64,000 nt of DNA, taken from assembly GCA_963677755.1 (NCBI GenBank), contig OY782506.1:2294001-2358000 (forward strand), written 5' to 3'. The notes beneath the pieces are model-generated. The model did not search any database. It was not told where the DNA came from and saw nothing but the letters and a program-made list of their open reading frames with translations. Positions 46,842-55,915 of this stretch are shown one piece after another. Both the position numbers and the translations under genes were made by a program. The stretch comes from JAIOSF01 sp963677755. Lineage in GTDB: Bacteria > Campylobacterota > Campylobacteria > Campylobacterales > Arcobacteraceae. Position 1 is the first letter of the stretch, and every line of letters begins with the position of its first letter.

Positions 46842-47411
46842 GTGAGTTTAAAAGAAAACATTGATTATGTAAAAGAAGAGATCTCTACTCAAGAGAGTTT
46901 TATGGAAAACTTTTTTAAAATTGAAAAGTTTTATAAAAAATACAAATCAGCAATTATTATCATTATAGCTGTAGCTATTGTAAGTGTTATAGGTTACTAT
47001 GTATCAAACTATTTAGCACTTCAAAATAAAATAGAGTCAAATAAAGCATTTAATACATTGTTAGAAAATCCTAGTGATAAAGAAGCTTTAGCAACACTAA
47101 AAGAGAAAAATAAAAAACTCTATAATATTGCATTATTTATGAAAGATTCAAGTGCGAACAATGAGCTTGAGTTTTTAAAAGAGCTAAGCTTATATTCACA
47201 AGCAATCAAAGAACAAAATATTCAAAAAATGTCTTCAGTAACACAAAGTCAGGATTTTTTACTCAAAGATTTTGCACTTTTAAATAAAGCTTTATTATTA
47301 GTTGAAAAACAACAATATAAAGAAGCAAAAGAGACTATAAAACAAATATCAAAAGACTCAAACCTAAATGTTCTAGTTCAAATGTTAGAACACTATCTAT
47401 TGACAAAATAA
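46842..47411 (+). CDS. YfgM-like anchored TPR protein
   Basis: 189 aa, GTG start with AAGG upstream. One transmembrane helix (about 38-57) with a cytoplasmic basic N-terminus, then a periplasmic helical part with TPR-like repeats (residues 60-189). In E. coli YfgM is an ancillary SecYEG-associated factor and is encoded directly upstream of bamB. The same order here (a beta-propeller-like lipoprotein gene 11 nt later) supports the call. Sequence identity alone would not. Confidence 0.65.
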   Translation: MSLKENIDYVKEEISTQESFMENFFKIEKFYKKYKSAIIIIIAVAIVSVIGYYVSNYLALQNKIESNKAFNTLLENPSDKEALATLKEKNKKLYNIALFMKDSSANNELEFLKELSLYSQAIKEQNIQKMSSVTQSQDFLLKDFALLNKALLLVEKQQYKEAKETIKQISKDSNLNVLVQMLEHYLLTK

Positions 47412-47422
47412 AAAGGGCAATT

Positions 47423-48412
47423 ATGAAAAAATCAATTTTATTAGTATCTATTTTTATAGCAATACTATTCCAAGGGTGTAGTTCAAAAAAATATTACGAG
47501 CCAGAAACTACTTATGATAGTAATATAGCCATATATGATTTAGGTTCTGCCATGACTGATATAAATAGTGATGGGGCAACTTTAGATAATGGAAAATTTG
47601 TATCTACAGAGGGATTATCTAGTGAATATTTAGAAGAGGGATATAAATTCCTTAATAAAAACAATGGTGTTCTTCTTTCAACAAATGATGAAAGCTTTTT
47701 AGCAATAACAAAAAATGGGGCAACAGAAAAAATACAATTTGATAAAAATATAGTTTCTGCTACTATTGAAAATAATCTTATTGCTATGAGTTTTATTGAT
47801 AATTCTATTACTCTATATGATGTTACTGAGAAAAAAGTAGTTTTTAAAGAATATTTAACACTTTCTATCTTAAATGATATACGAATAACTAACCCAATAT
47901 TTTTAACAAGTTTAGTACTCTTCCCAACACTTGACGGGAAAATAGTTATTGTTGATAAAAATAAAAAAACAATATATAAAACTATCAATCTTGATCCACA
48001 AAGTGATATAAATAATATTGTTTATCTGAATGCAATTGGAGATACTTTAGTTGCTGCAACTCCAAATAAAGTATTTAGTTTTGTAAATGGACAAGTAAAA
48101 ATTATAAAATTAGATGTTAAAAATGTTGCTGTAAAAAATAAAAATATCTATGTATCAACTCTTGATGGTAGAGTTATAAAATATGATGAAAAATTAAATG
48201 AACTAGATAGTAAAAAATTTAAATTTGCAAAATTTCATGCTATGGTATATGGAGATAACCTCTATGTTTTAGAATCTCAAGGGTATCTTATACAAATAGA
48301 CAAAGATTTTCAAAATGTAGCTGTAATAGAGTTTTCTTTTGATGAAAAAGAGAAAGTTCTTGCAATTGATGACACAATTTATTTTGAAGATAGCTACATA
48401 ACTTTAAAATAA
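47423..48412 (+). CDS. BamB-like lipoprotein (PQQ-type repeats)
   Basis: 329 aa. Signal peptide and lipobox FQGCS (Cys19). The mature part is a series of short beta-strand repeats of the propeller type (IAMSFIDNSITLYDVTEKKV, IVIVDKNKKTIYKT, IYVSTLDGRVIKYDEK). BamB is the propeller lipoprotein of the outer-membrane protein assembly complex. It is divergent, and the call rests on architecture plus the yfgM neighbour. The stop overlaps the next start (TAATG). Confidence 0.6.
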   Translation: MKKSILLVSIFIAILFQGCSSKKYYEPETTYDSNIAIYDLGSAMTDINSDGATLDNGKFVSTEGLSSEYLEEGYKFLNKNNGVLLSTNDESFLAITKNGATEKIQFDKNIVSATIENNLIAMSFIDNSITLYDVTEKKVVFKEYLTLSILNDIRITNPIFLTSLVLFPTLDGKIVIVDKNKKTIYKTINLDPQSDINNIVYLNAIGDTLVAATPNKVFSFVNGQVKIIKLDVKNVAVKNKNIYVSTLDGRVIKYDEKLNELDSKKFKFAKFHAMVYGDNLYVLESQGYLIQIDKDFQNVAVIEFSFDEKEKVLAIDDTIYFEDSYITLK

Positions 48413-49248
48413 TGACTGATATTATAGTTGCTTTCAAAGAGCATTTAACTATAATAAAATCATTATCAACTCACACAGTTGATGCGTATATAAGAGATGT
48501 AGAAGATTTTGAAAATTTCCTACTTCATCACAAGAAAGAACTTATTAACTCTTCAAGTGAAGAGTTAATAAACTACCTTAAAACAATTAAAAATCCAAGA
48601 ACACAAAATAGACACTTAAGTAGTATAAATAGCTTTTATAACTTCTGCAACGACAATTTCGACACAACAGATAAACCGCAAGCTTCATTTGCAAAACTAC
48701 CAAAAAAATTGCCTAAATATTTATCAAATGAACAAATTATGAAAAATTTACAGCTCATTGACAGAACAAAAGATCTTGGGCTTAGAGATTATGCAATGAT
48801 ACTTTTTTTATATGCTACAGGAGTTCGAGTAAGTGAACTTATAAATATTAAAAAAAATGATATAGAAGATACTCTCATAAAAATCCTCTATGCAAAAGGT
48901 TCAAAACAAAGAGTTGTTCCTATTGCTTCACTTGCACTAGAAGCATTATATGATTATATTAACACAAGAAAAATGAAAAGCAATTATCTTTTTATAAATT
49001 ACAAAGGTGAACCTATTAGTCGAATCTCTGTATATCAAATTACAAAAAAGTATTTCAATGTTTCCCCTCATGTTTTTAGACACTCTTATGCTACAAGTTT
49101 AATTTTAGGCGGTGCTGATTTAATGGTAGTAAGTGAACTCTTAGGACATACAAATATAGAAACTACTCAAATATATACCCATATTCAACAAAAGCACCTA
49201 AATGAAACAATCAAAGAGTTTCACCCTTTAAATAGGAGGAAAATATGA
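48412..49248 (+). CDS. Xer-type tyrosine recombinase
   Basis: 278 aa. The N-terminal SAM-like core-binding domain spans residues 1-88. The catalytic domain holds Arg in TGVRVSELI, Lys in AKGSKQR, HVFRHSYAT (His-x-x-Arg), LGHTNIETTQIYTHI (His and nucleophile Tyr). All six catalytic residues are present. Such enzymes resolve chromosome dimers at dif. Whether it is XerC/D-like or the single XerH type is not settled. No dif-like site was found near it. Its ATG overlaps the preceding stop. Confidence 0.88.
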   Translation: MTDIIVAFKEHLTIIKSLSTHTVDAYIRDVEDFENFLLHHKKELINSSSEELINYLKTIKNPRTQNRHLSSINSFYNFCNDNFDTTDKPQASFAKLPKKLPKYLSNEQIMKNLQLIDRTKDLGLRDYAMILFLYATGVRVSELINIKKNDIEDTLIKILYAKGSKQRVVPIASLALEALYDYINTRKMKSNYLFINYKGEPISRISVYQITKKYFNVSPHVFRHSYATSLILGGADLMVVSELLGHTNIETTQIYTHIQQKHLNETIKEFHPLNRRKI

Positions 49249-49892
49249 TACTTTGTGATATAGGTAATACAACTTTTCATTTTAAAACTAATAAAAAAGA
49301 TTTTAAAATTGCAATAAAAGATTCCCTTAAAAGTATAAAAAAATATAAAACTCCAATCTATTTTTTAAGTGTCAATAAAAAAGCAACAAAAAAGCTTTTA
49401 AAAAATTTTCCACTTGCTATAGATATTTCTAAGTTTATTAACTTTGAAACCGCCTATAAAGGGATGGGAGTAGACAGGCAAATAGTTTGTAAGTATATAA
49501 ATAATGGCATAATTGTAGATGTAGGAAGTGCGATTACCGTTGATATTATGAAAAAAGGGAAACATAAAGGTGGTTTTATACTTCCAGGGATTGGTGCATA
49601 TCAAAGAATTTACCCAAATATCTCAAAAAAACTAGCCTTTAAATTTGATACTGATATAAATTTAGATAAAATTCCACTAATAACAAATGATGCAATCAAT
49701 TATTCAATTTTAAATTCAATAATTGCACCAATTAAAAATATACAAAAAAAATATAAGATACCAATTTATTTCACGGGTGAAGATAGTAAACTATTACTCT
49801 CATATTTTGATACCATACCACATAAATATAAAAAGAATTTAATATTTAATAGTATGAAAAAAGTGATTGATAAGAATATAAAAGGAAAATAG
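49245..49892 (+). CDS. coaX: Type III pantothenate kinase
   Basis: 215 aa, short compared with the usual 240-260. MILCDIGNTTFHF is the phosphate-binding start (DxGNT), GVDRQIVCKY and IVDVGSAITVDIM contain the pantothenate- and metal-binding Asp residues, and GGFILPGIGAYQR follows. It phosphorylates pantothenate, the first step of coenzyme A synthesis. Overlaps the recombinase gene by 4 nt (ATGA). Confidence 0.92.
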   Translation: MILCDIGNTTFHFKTNKKDFKIAIKDSLKSIKKYKTPIYFLSVNKKATKKLLKNFPLAIDISKFINFETAYKGMGVDRQIVCKYINNGIIVDVGSAITVDIMKKGKHKGGFILPGIGAYQRIYPNISKKLAFKFDTDINLDKIPLITNDAINYSILNSIIAPIKNIQKKYKIPIYFTGEDSKLLLSYFDTIPHKYKKNLIFNSMKKVIDKNIKGK

Positions 49893-50498
49893 ATGTTAAC
49901 AATAGCACTACCAAAAGGTAGAATTGCAGAGCAAACTTTAGAAAAATTTGAAAAAGTTTTTGGGGAAAAATTTGTTTTTGAGGATAGAAAACTTATTTTA
50001 GAAAAAGCTGGATTTACATTTTTAAATGTAAGAAATCAAGATGTGCCAACTTATGTTATGCATGGTGCTGCTGACTTAGGTGTTGTTGGACTTGATGTTC
50101 TTGAAGAAAAAGAATATGACCTTGTAAAACTTCTTGATTTAAAAATAGGTCAATGTAAAGTTGCAATTGGTTTAAAAGTTGGAGACCAAATAGATTGGAC
50201 AAAATCAGAAATCACAGTAGCAACTAAACATGAAAAAATAGCAAAAAGATTTTTTGAACAAAAAGCTATGGCAGTAAATATTGTAAAATTATATGGATCA
50301 ATTGAATTGGCTCCATTAGTTAAACTTAGTGACTGTATAGTTGATATAGTTGAAACTGGTGAAACAATGAGACAAAATGGTCTTGAAGTTGGAGAGACTA
50401 TTATGCAAAGTAGTGTATATCTTATCTCAAATAAAAACTCTTATTATAGTAAAAAAGAACAAATTCTTAATCTAAGAGAGAAACTTGCAACCGCTTGA
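49893..50498 (+). CDS. hisG: ATP phosphoribosyltransferase, short form
   Basis: 201 aa. LTIALPKGRI at the start, GAADLGVVGLDVLEE, and the phosphate loop DCIVDIVETGETMRQNGLE are clear. The regulatory C-terminal third of long HisG (about 290-300 aa) is missing, so this is the short form that needs HisZ as partner for activity and histidine feedback. hisZ is not in the window. It starts at the base after the coaX stop. Confidence 0.94.
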   Translation: MLTIALPKGRIAEQTLEKFEKVFGEKFVFEDRKLILEKAGFTFLNVRNQDVPTYVMHGAADLGVVGLDVLEEKEYDLVKLLDLKIGQCKVAIGLKVGDQIDWTKSEITVATKHEKIAKRFFEQKAMAVNIVKLYGSIELAPLVKLSDCIVDIVETGETMRQNGLEVGETIMQSSVYLISNKNSYYSKKEQILNLREKLATA

Positions 50499-51180
50499 TC
50501 TCTATGCTACGATTGAGGAAAACCTTAATTTTAAAGAAGAGATTACACATCTTTATAACTCAATAGCTGCTATTGTTTTTGCGGTTAATCCAACTAGTGT
50601 TATTGATATAGGATGTGGACAAGGAGATTTTTGTCAAATTCTGGAATCAAATGATATATCTACACTAGGTGTTGATTTAAGTGAAAAACAAATAGAGATA
50701 GCTAAAAGTAAAGAAATCAATGCAAAATGTATCGATATCAGAGATTGTAAAGAGACATTTAGTTGTGCAACTGCTATATTTGATGTAGTTAATTATATTC
50801 CTAAAAATAGTATTCAAGAATTTTTAACACATACATATAATCTTCTAGAAATCAATGGATACTTTATCTTTGATATTAATAGTCTATATGGGTTTGAAGA
50901 GGTAGCACAAGGAGCTCTTACTATTGACGCAGAAGATAAATTTATAGCTATTGATGCAAATTTTGAAGAAGATTGTTTAGCTACTGATATAACTTTATTT
51001 ACAAAAGAGACAACTTTATATAAAAAAGATTATGGTACTATAAAACAATATTATTATACAAATAAAGAGTTGAAAAAAACTCTTCAATCAATAGGATTTA
51101 AAATAGAAAATATAATAAATTTTAATCTCCATAGTGATGAAGATTTTGATAAATTCATATTTGTATGCAAAAGGGTTTAA
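50485..51180 (+). CDS. Class I SAM-dependent methyltransferase
   Basis: 231 aa, TTG start overlapping hisG by 14 nt. Rossmann motif I VIDIGCGQGDFC (about residues 39-50), motif II GVDLSEKQIEIAKS, then FDVVNYIPKN and NGYFIFDIN. The C-terminal half is beta-rich, as in small-molecule or protein methyltransferases of the ubiE/CMO type. Substrate unknown. Coupled to its neighbours by overlaps. Confidence 0.8.
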   Translation: MQPLDLYATIEENLNFKEEITHLYNSIAAIVFAVNPTSVIDIGCGQGDFCQILESNDISTLGVDLSEKQIEIAKSKEINAKCIDIRDCKETFSCATAIFDVVNYIPKNSIQEFLTHTYNLLEINGYFIFDINSLYGFEEVAQGALTIDAEDKFIAIDANFEEDCLATDITLFTKETTLYKKDYGTIKQYYYTNKELKKTLQSIGFKIENIINFNLHSDEDFDKFIFVCKRV

Positions 51181-51181
51181 A

Positions 51182-51646
51182 ATGATTTTTAATATTATAG
51201 AAGATATTGAGTACAAAGAATTATTAGAGGGGCAAATTTTTGAAGTGATAGAGTTTCTTCTAGAAAAAGGTGAAGAGTTTTCAATTACTGCAAATATTAA
51301 TGGGGTAAGTTTTAATCCAAAAGTGCCAGAGAGTATTGCTGAAGCTTTCCCTCATTTTACACTTTTTACACTAGCTAACTATACCTATTCTACTATTGAA
51401 TTAACTCACAAAAGTATAAGTTTTGAAACTGGTTTTGGTGCTGAAAATTTTGGTTCTGTAGTTACTATACCTTTACATGCAATATTTCAAATTGTTATTG
51501 ATGAATCAATTTTATTTTTAAATCCAACTGCAACTGTAACAAAATACTTTAAAAAACAAGAAAGTAATTTAGAAGCACCTATAGATCAAGAATCTCGTTC
51601 TAAAAATGCTTTTATGATGAACAGTAAAAATAAAAAATTATTTTAA
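51182..51646 (+). CDS. Unknown protein, possible SspB-like fold
   Basis: 154 aa from ATG at 51182, with AAAAGGG six nt upstream; a longer in-frame start at 51134 lies inside the preceding gene. The part EFSITANINGVSFNPKVPE ... GFGAENFGSVVTIPLHAIFQIVIDESIL resembles the beta sandwich of the ClpXP adaptor SspB (pattern of a Phe-Gly-Gly strand, V-P strand and an AI strand). An acidic, flexible tail is present. The link to SspB is by eye and not firm. Confidence 0.5.
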   Translation: MIFNIIEDIEYKELLEGQIFEVIEFLLEKGEEFSITANINGVSFNPKVPESIAEAFPHFTLFTLANYTYSTIELTHKSISFETGFGAENFGSVVTIPLHAIFQIVIDESILFLNPTATVTKYFKKQESNLEAPIDQESRSKNAFMMNSKNKKLF

Positions 51647-51647
51647 A

Positions 51648-52538
51648 TTAAGAGGAAAGCAAATCTTTTAAGCTTTGTTGTGGACTTTTCCCATCAAGGA
51701 TAAGTTTTACTTCATTTGCAATAGGAGTGTATATATTATTTTCAAGTGAAAGTTTATAAATAGCTTCACTTGTTTTTACACCCTCAGCTACTTCTCCTAA
51801 CTCTTCTAAAATAGTATCCAAAGACTTTCCAACAGCCAAACCAAGTCCAACCCTAAAGTTACGACTTAAGGTACTTGAAGCTGTTAGAAATAGATCTCCA
51901 GCTCCACTTAAACCTATAAAAGTATCTTTGTGTGAACCATAAAAAGAACCAAATCTATCCATCTCTACAAGTCCCCTTGAGATTAAAGAAGCTCTTGCAT
52001 TTTGCCCCAATTGCAAACCATCACAAATACCACTTGCTATTGCTAAAACATTTTTATATGCCCCAGCAATTTCAGCACCAATTACATCATCACTATAATA
52101 TGTTTTAATAAACTTTGGAAACAAAGGGGTAAATTGTTCATACAGCTCTTTTGATGTAGAGTTAAGAACAAGTGCTGTTGGTAAACCTTTTATCACTTCA
52201 CTAGCAAAAGAGGGTCCAGAGATAAATCCAAGGTTTTTTTCTGGTACAAACTTTCCATAAATATCTTTTAAAAATGCACCTGTTGATGCCTCAATCCCTT
52301 TTGCAGCTACAAGTATTTTTTGATTTTTATATATAAAGTTATCTTGTAACCATGCCCGTATTTGTTGTGCAGGAATTGCAATTACTAACAATTCACACTC
52401 CAAGGCAGTCTCTAAATCTACAAAATTTTCAATATCCCTTTTTGTTCTACTTGTTATAAAACATTTTTGATTTTGACTTAATGCAAAATGTAAAGCACTT
52501 CCCCACTTTCCTGCACCAATAACACAAATAGAGCTCAT
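51648..52538 (-). CDS. gpsA: Glycerol-3-phosphate dehydrogenase [NAD(P)+]
   Basis: 296 aa, slightly short of the usual 330. N-terminal dinucleotide motif IGAGKWGSAL, then AAKGIE, FISGPSFASEV, AGAYKNVLAIASGICDGLQLGQNARA and LSGAGDLFLTASS, the GpsA catalytic and substrate sites. It makes sn-glycerol 3-phosphate for phospholipid synthesis. It lies 4 nt after gatB on the minus strand, and faces the SspB-like gene 1 nt away. Confidence 0.95.
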   Translation of the reverse strand: MSSICVIGAGKWGSALHFALSQNQKCFITSRTKRDIENFVDLETALECELLVIAIPAQQIRAWLQDNFIYKNQKILVAAKGIEASTGAFLKDIYGKFVPEKNLGFISGPSFASEVIKGLPTALVLNSTSKELYEQFTPLFPKFIKTYYSDDVIGAEIAGAYKNVLAIASGICDGLQLGQNARASLISRGLVEMDRFGSFYGSHKDTFIGLSGAGDLFLTASSTLSRNFRVGLGLAVGKSLDTILEELGEVAEGVKTSEAIYKLSLENNIYTPIANEVKLILDGKSPQQSLKDLLSS

Positions 52539-52542
52539 ACTT

Positions 52543-53967
52543 TTACGCTAATCTTTGCTTAAGAAGTTCACTTACTTTTTGTGGATTTGCACTCCCTTTT
52601 GAAGCTTTCATTGTTTGCCCTACAAAAAATGCAAACATCTTCTCTTTTCCACCTTTATATTCTGCTACTTTATCTTCATTGTTTGCTAATATCTCATCAA
52701 TCATTGTTAAAAGTGCACCATCATCACTTACTTGTTTTAGCCCTAGTTTTTCAATAACAGATTCTACACTTACATCATTTTCCATTAAATAATCAAGTAC
52801 CTCTTTCCCAGCTTTACCTGAGATAGTTCCATCTTCAATAGCTTTAATTAAAGACCCTAGCTTTTGGGCTGTAACTGGTGAATTTGTTACATTCATCCCT
52901 TCTGTAAATCTTCCTTGAAGCTCAACAGTTAACCAAGTAGTTGCCATCTTACCACTAATTCCACACCCTAACATATCTTCAAAATATTGAGCCATCTCTT
53001 TTGTACTACAAATAACCCCAGCATCATAAGCTTTCAGTCCAAAATCTTTTACAAATCTTGCTTTTTTAGCATCTGGAAGTTCTGGAATATCTGAATACTT
53101 CTCAATCATCTCATCTGTGATGATTAAAGGGAGAAGGTCAGGATCTGGGAAATATCTATAATCAGCAGCATCTTCTTTCCCTCTCATACTTCTTGTTTCA
53201 TTTTTATCCACATCAAAAAGTCGTGTTTCTTGAACAACTTCTTTATCATATACACCATCTTCCCACGCTTCTGTTTGTCTTTGCACTTCATAATTAATAG
53301 CTTTTTCAATATTTCTAAAACTATTCATATTTTTGATTTCACATCTTGTGTAAAGTTTATCATCACCTTTAGGTCGAATAGAGACATTTACATCTGCTCG
53401 AAAACTTCCCTCTTCCATATTTGCATCACTTATACCTATATATCTTACTATTGAGTGCATTTTTTTTAAATAAAGTATCGCCTCTTCGGCACTTCTCATG
53501 TCTGGTTCTGATACTATTTCAAGCAGTGGTGTACCTGCACGATTTAAATCAACTCTTGAGTGGTCACCACTATGACTGCTTTTCCCTGCATCATTTTCAA
53601 GATGAGCTCTTGTAACACCTATGATTTTACTTGTCCCATCTTTAAAATCTATCTCGACTTTTCCAAGCCCAACAACAGGCACTTCAAATTGAGAGATTTG
53701 ATACCCTGTAGGAAGATCTGGATAGAAATAGTTTTTTCTATTAAAAATAGATTTTTGGTTTATTTTAGCTTCAATTGCCGTACCTAATTGAATAGCTTTG
53801 TGTACTGCTTCTTTATTTATAACAGGTAATGCCCCAGGAAGTCCTAAACATACTGGACATACATTTGTGTTTGGTTCTTCACCAAAACTTGTAGCACAAC
53901 TACACCATAGTTTACTATTTGTATTTAACTGAGCATGAACTTCTAAACCTATAATTGTTTCAAACAT
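52543..53967 (-). CDS. gatB: Aspartyl/glutamyl-tRNA amidotransferase subunit B
   Basis: 474 aa, standard. MFETIIGLEVHAQLNT start, zinc Cys in LWCSCATSFGEEPNTNVCPVC, GYQISQFEVP, FRADVNVSIRP and the C-terminal YqeY-like domain ending with GSANPQKVSELLKQRL. It phosphorylates misacylated Glu-tRNA(Gln) or Asp-tRNA(Asn) so that GatA-derived ammonia amidates it. gatC lies at 61245; gatA is not in the window. Confidence 0.97.
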   Translation of the reverse strand: MFETIIGLEVHAQLNTNSKLWCSCATSFGEEPNTNVCPVCLGLPGALPVINKEAVHKAIQLGTAIEAKINQKSIFNRKNYFYPDLPTGYQISQFEVPVVGLGKVEIDFKDGTSKIIGVTRAHLENDAGKSSHSGDHSRVDLNRAGTPLLEIVSEPDMRSAEEAILYLKKMHSIVRYIGISDANMEEGSFRADVNVSIRPKGDDKLYTRCEIKNMNSFRNIEKAINYEVQRQTEAWEDGVYDKEVVQETRLFDVDKNETRSMRGKEDAADYRYFPDPDLLPLIITDEMIEKYSDIPELPDAKKARFVKDFGLKAYDAGVICSTKEMAQYFEDMLGCGISGKMATTWLTVELQGRFTEGMNVTNSPVTAQKLGSLIKAIEDGTISGKAGKEVLDYLMENDVSVESVIEKLGLKQVSDDGALLTMIDEILANNEDKVAEYKGGKEKMFAFFVGQTMKASKGSANPQKVSELLKQRLA

Positions 53968-53989
53968 CTATTTTCTTTCCTTTTTCTAA

Positions 53990-54811
53990 TTATCTTAATA
54001 CTTTTACAGTTGATGTGATTTTTTGTGTTTCAAAATATTCATTAAGATAGTTTTGTTCTCTTTGTTCCATAATTTTTTGAAATATTTGCTCTTTTGTTTC
54101 TTCTAATGAAAGTGTTTGGATATCATTCTTTTCTTTTATAAAAAACATATTGTATTGTTGGTTCTGAGCAAATATTGCACTAAATTGATTTACACCTGTT
54201 GAATTTATTATATATTTTACTTGTGGTGTTAATTCATTTTGTTTTAGTGTTAACGCTTGACTTACAACACCCTCACCTACTTTCATAGGATTTGATTGTA
54301 TCTCTTGCAATAGTTTTCTATTTTTTGATACATATGCCACAACTTCAATTTGATTTGCTAAAATAAATTGTTCTTTGTTATTTTCATAATATATTTTTAT
54401 GTCGTCTTCTGTAGCTATTTTGATATTTCCAGTTGCAATTTTACGAACTAACTTTTGGTGTAAAAGTTGCTCTTTTATCTTTTTTTCAAAAGTATCATAG
54501 TCTTGTTGTTGTCTAATAAGTGATTTAAAATCCAATGTACTCATCTTATTTTGTGCTGCCATTCTATCAATATAATTATCTATATCAAAAATATCTACAG
54601 AAACATTGTTCTTTTTTATCTCTTGATTATATAACTTTTCATCAATCAAAAATTTTACCGCATCTTGTTTTGAAAGATTTTTTTCTTCCATTGTTTTATC
54701 TATCTCATAAAGTGTGATTGGCTCATCATTTACTATAAATGCAATAGCGTTAATTAACCCAGCATTTGCAAAACTTATTGCTACTATTAAACTTAGTATA
54801 TATTTTCTCAT
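53990..54811 (-). CDS. SurA/PpiD-like periplasmic chaperone-isomerase
   Basis: 273 aa with signal peptide (1-17, SFANA). Residues 20-130 are the SurA N-terminal helical type (AIAFIVNDEPITLYEIDKT). The middle has EVVAYVSKNRKLL and a shortened parvulin-like portion (130-230), followed by a helix NYLNEYFETQK. It would help fold outer-membrane proteins. Catalytic rotamase residues are not clear, so it may be only a chaperone. It ends 22 nt before gatB. Confidence 0.75.
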   Translation of the reverse strand: MRKYILSLIVAISFANAGLINAIAFIVNDEPITLYEIDKTMEEKNLSKQDAVKFLIDEKLYNQEIKKNNVSVDIFDIDNYIDRMAAQNKMSTLDFKSLIRQQQDYDTFEKKIKEQLLHQKLVRKIATGNIKIATEDDIKIYYENNKEQFILANQIEVVAYVSKNRKLLQEIQSNPMKVGEGVVSQALTLKQNELTPQVKYIINSTGVNQFSAIFAQNQQYNMFFIKEKNDIQTLSLEETKEQIFQKIMEQREQNYLNEYFETQKITSTVKVLR

Positions 54812-54835
54812 TTGTTTATTTCCTTTTAAAAAAAG

Positions 54836-55405
54836 CTATTTTAACATAAAGATAGTAAAATCATTATCTAAATAGCCCTCTTTTATTCTAATATTTTGTG
54901 TATATTGCTTACAAATCTCTTCTATTTCGTATTGTTTTATATTATTAAAAGTGACATTTTTTAGATAATTAAAAATAAATCCTTTTTGGGAAACTTCAAA
55001 ACATCGCTTTATAAATATCTGAACCTCATCAAAAGTTAAAATATTCATAGCCCCACTACAGATATAATAATCCGCACTCAAAAGATTATCTGTTAGTATA
55101 TTTTGTACCAAAAACTCTTCATTTGGAAAACGAATATTGCATATATCTATCATCTTTTCTTCACAATCAATACCTCTATATTTTTGTGGTATTTTATGGT
55201 TATGAGAGAGATAATTGTAATATTCCCCAAAACCACATCCCACATCAATTATAGTAGAGTTTTTTATATCTTTTTTGATACATTTTGTAAGAATCTCAAA
55301 TCTTTTATATTGGGTATATTTATTATTCCAATGTACCCCTTGGGCAGATACACCAAACTCTTTTATGGATTTTTCGTAAAAATTTTTATTGGATAGTATT
55401 TTCAA
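54836..55405 (-). CDS. Small class I SAM-dependent methyltransferase
   Basis: 189 aa. Motif I TIIDVGCGFGEYYNYL (residues 51-66), motif II KYRGIDCEEKMIDI, then YYICSGAMNIL. A substrate-binding N-terminus with VHWNNKYTQYKRFEIL precedes it. Substrate unknown. Its ATG lies inside the end of the deaminase gene (20-nt overlap), so the two are probably coupled. Confidence 0.78.
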   Translation of the reverse strand: MKILSNKNFYEKSIKEFGVSAQGVHWNNKYTQYKRFEILTKCIKKDIKNSTIIDVGCGFGEYYNYLSHNHKIPQKYRGIDCEEKMIDICNIRFPNEEFLVQNILTDNLLSADYYICSGAMNILTFDEVQIFIKRCFEVSQKGFIFNYLKNVTFNNIKQYEIEEICKQYTQNIRIKEGYLDNDFTIFMLK

Positions 55406-55832
55406 TTTGTTCTATTACTACATTATTATCTTTTAAAAACTTAGAAACCACATCTGAATTCGTATGTTCATAAGCTTTTTCATACACTATTCTTTTTATT
55501 CCACTAGCAATTAAATTTTTACTACACTCACTACAAGGCTCTAATGTCACATATATAGAAGCACCCTCTATACTTATCCCTTTTCGTGCTGCCCAAATAA
55601 TTGCATTCATCTCCGCATGTATCTCATAAGTTTTTGACCAATCGTGATGATCTGCTGTGTATTCGTTATCCCAATGGCTACAACAATTCGTGTATCCTGC
55701 TGGAGTTCCATTGTATCCTGTACTTAAAATTCTACCATCTTTAACTATCACTGCACCAACTTGTTTTGAGACACATTTACTTGCACTTGCTATCTCTTTT
55801 GCAATATTTATAAAATTTTTATCCGTAAGCAT
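55386..55832 (-). CDS. dCMP deaminase / ComEB-type zinc deaminase
   Basis: 148 aa. Zinc motif HAEMNAI (residues 72-78) and PCSECSKNL (about 98-106), with VGAVIVKDGRILSTGYNGTP and an extra region TNCCSHWDNEYTADHHDW that may hold a structural metal. It deaminates dCMP to dUMP, the source of dTMP in many bacteria. Overlaps the downstream methyltransferase gene by 20 nt. Confidence 0.9.
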   Translation of the reverse strand: MLTDKNFINIAKEIASASKCVSKQVGAVIVKDGRILSTGYNGTPAGYTNCCSHWDNEYTADHHDWSKTYEIHAEMNAIIWAARKGISIEGASIYVTLEPCSECSKNLIASGIKRIVYEKAYEHTNSDVVSKFLKDNNVVIEQIENTIQ

Positions 55833-55915
55833 TTTTTGCCTTTATTTACATTATGATATGATTATATCATATATCTACTAAAGAGGATTTAAGTCCCAAA
55901 CAAAAGGAGTTTAGA

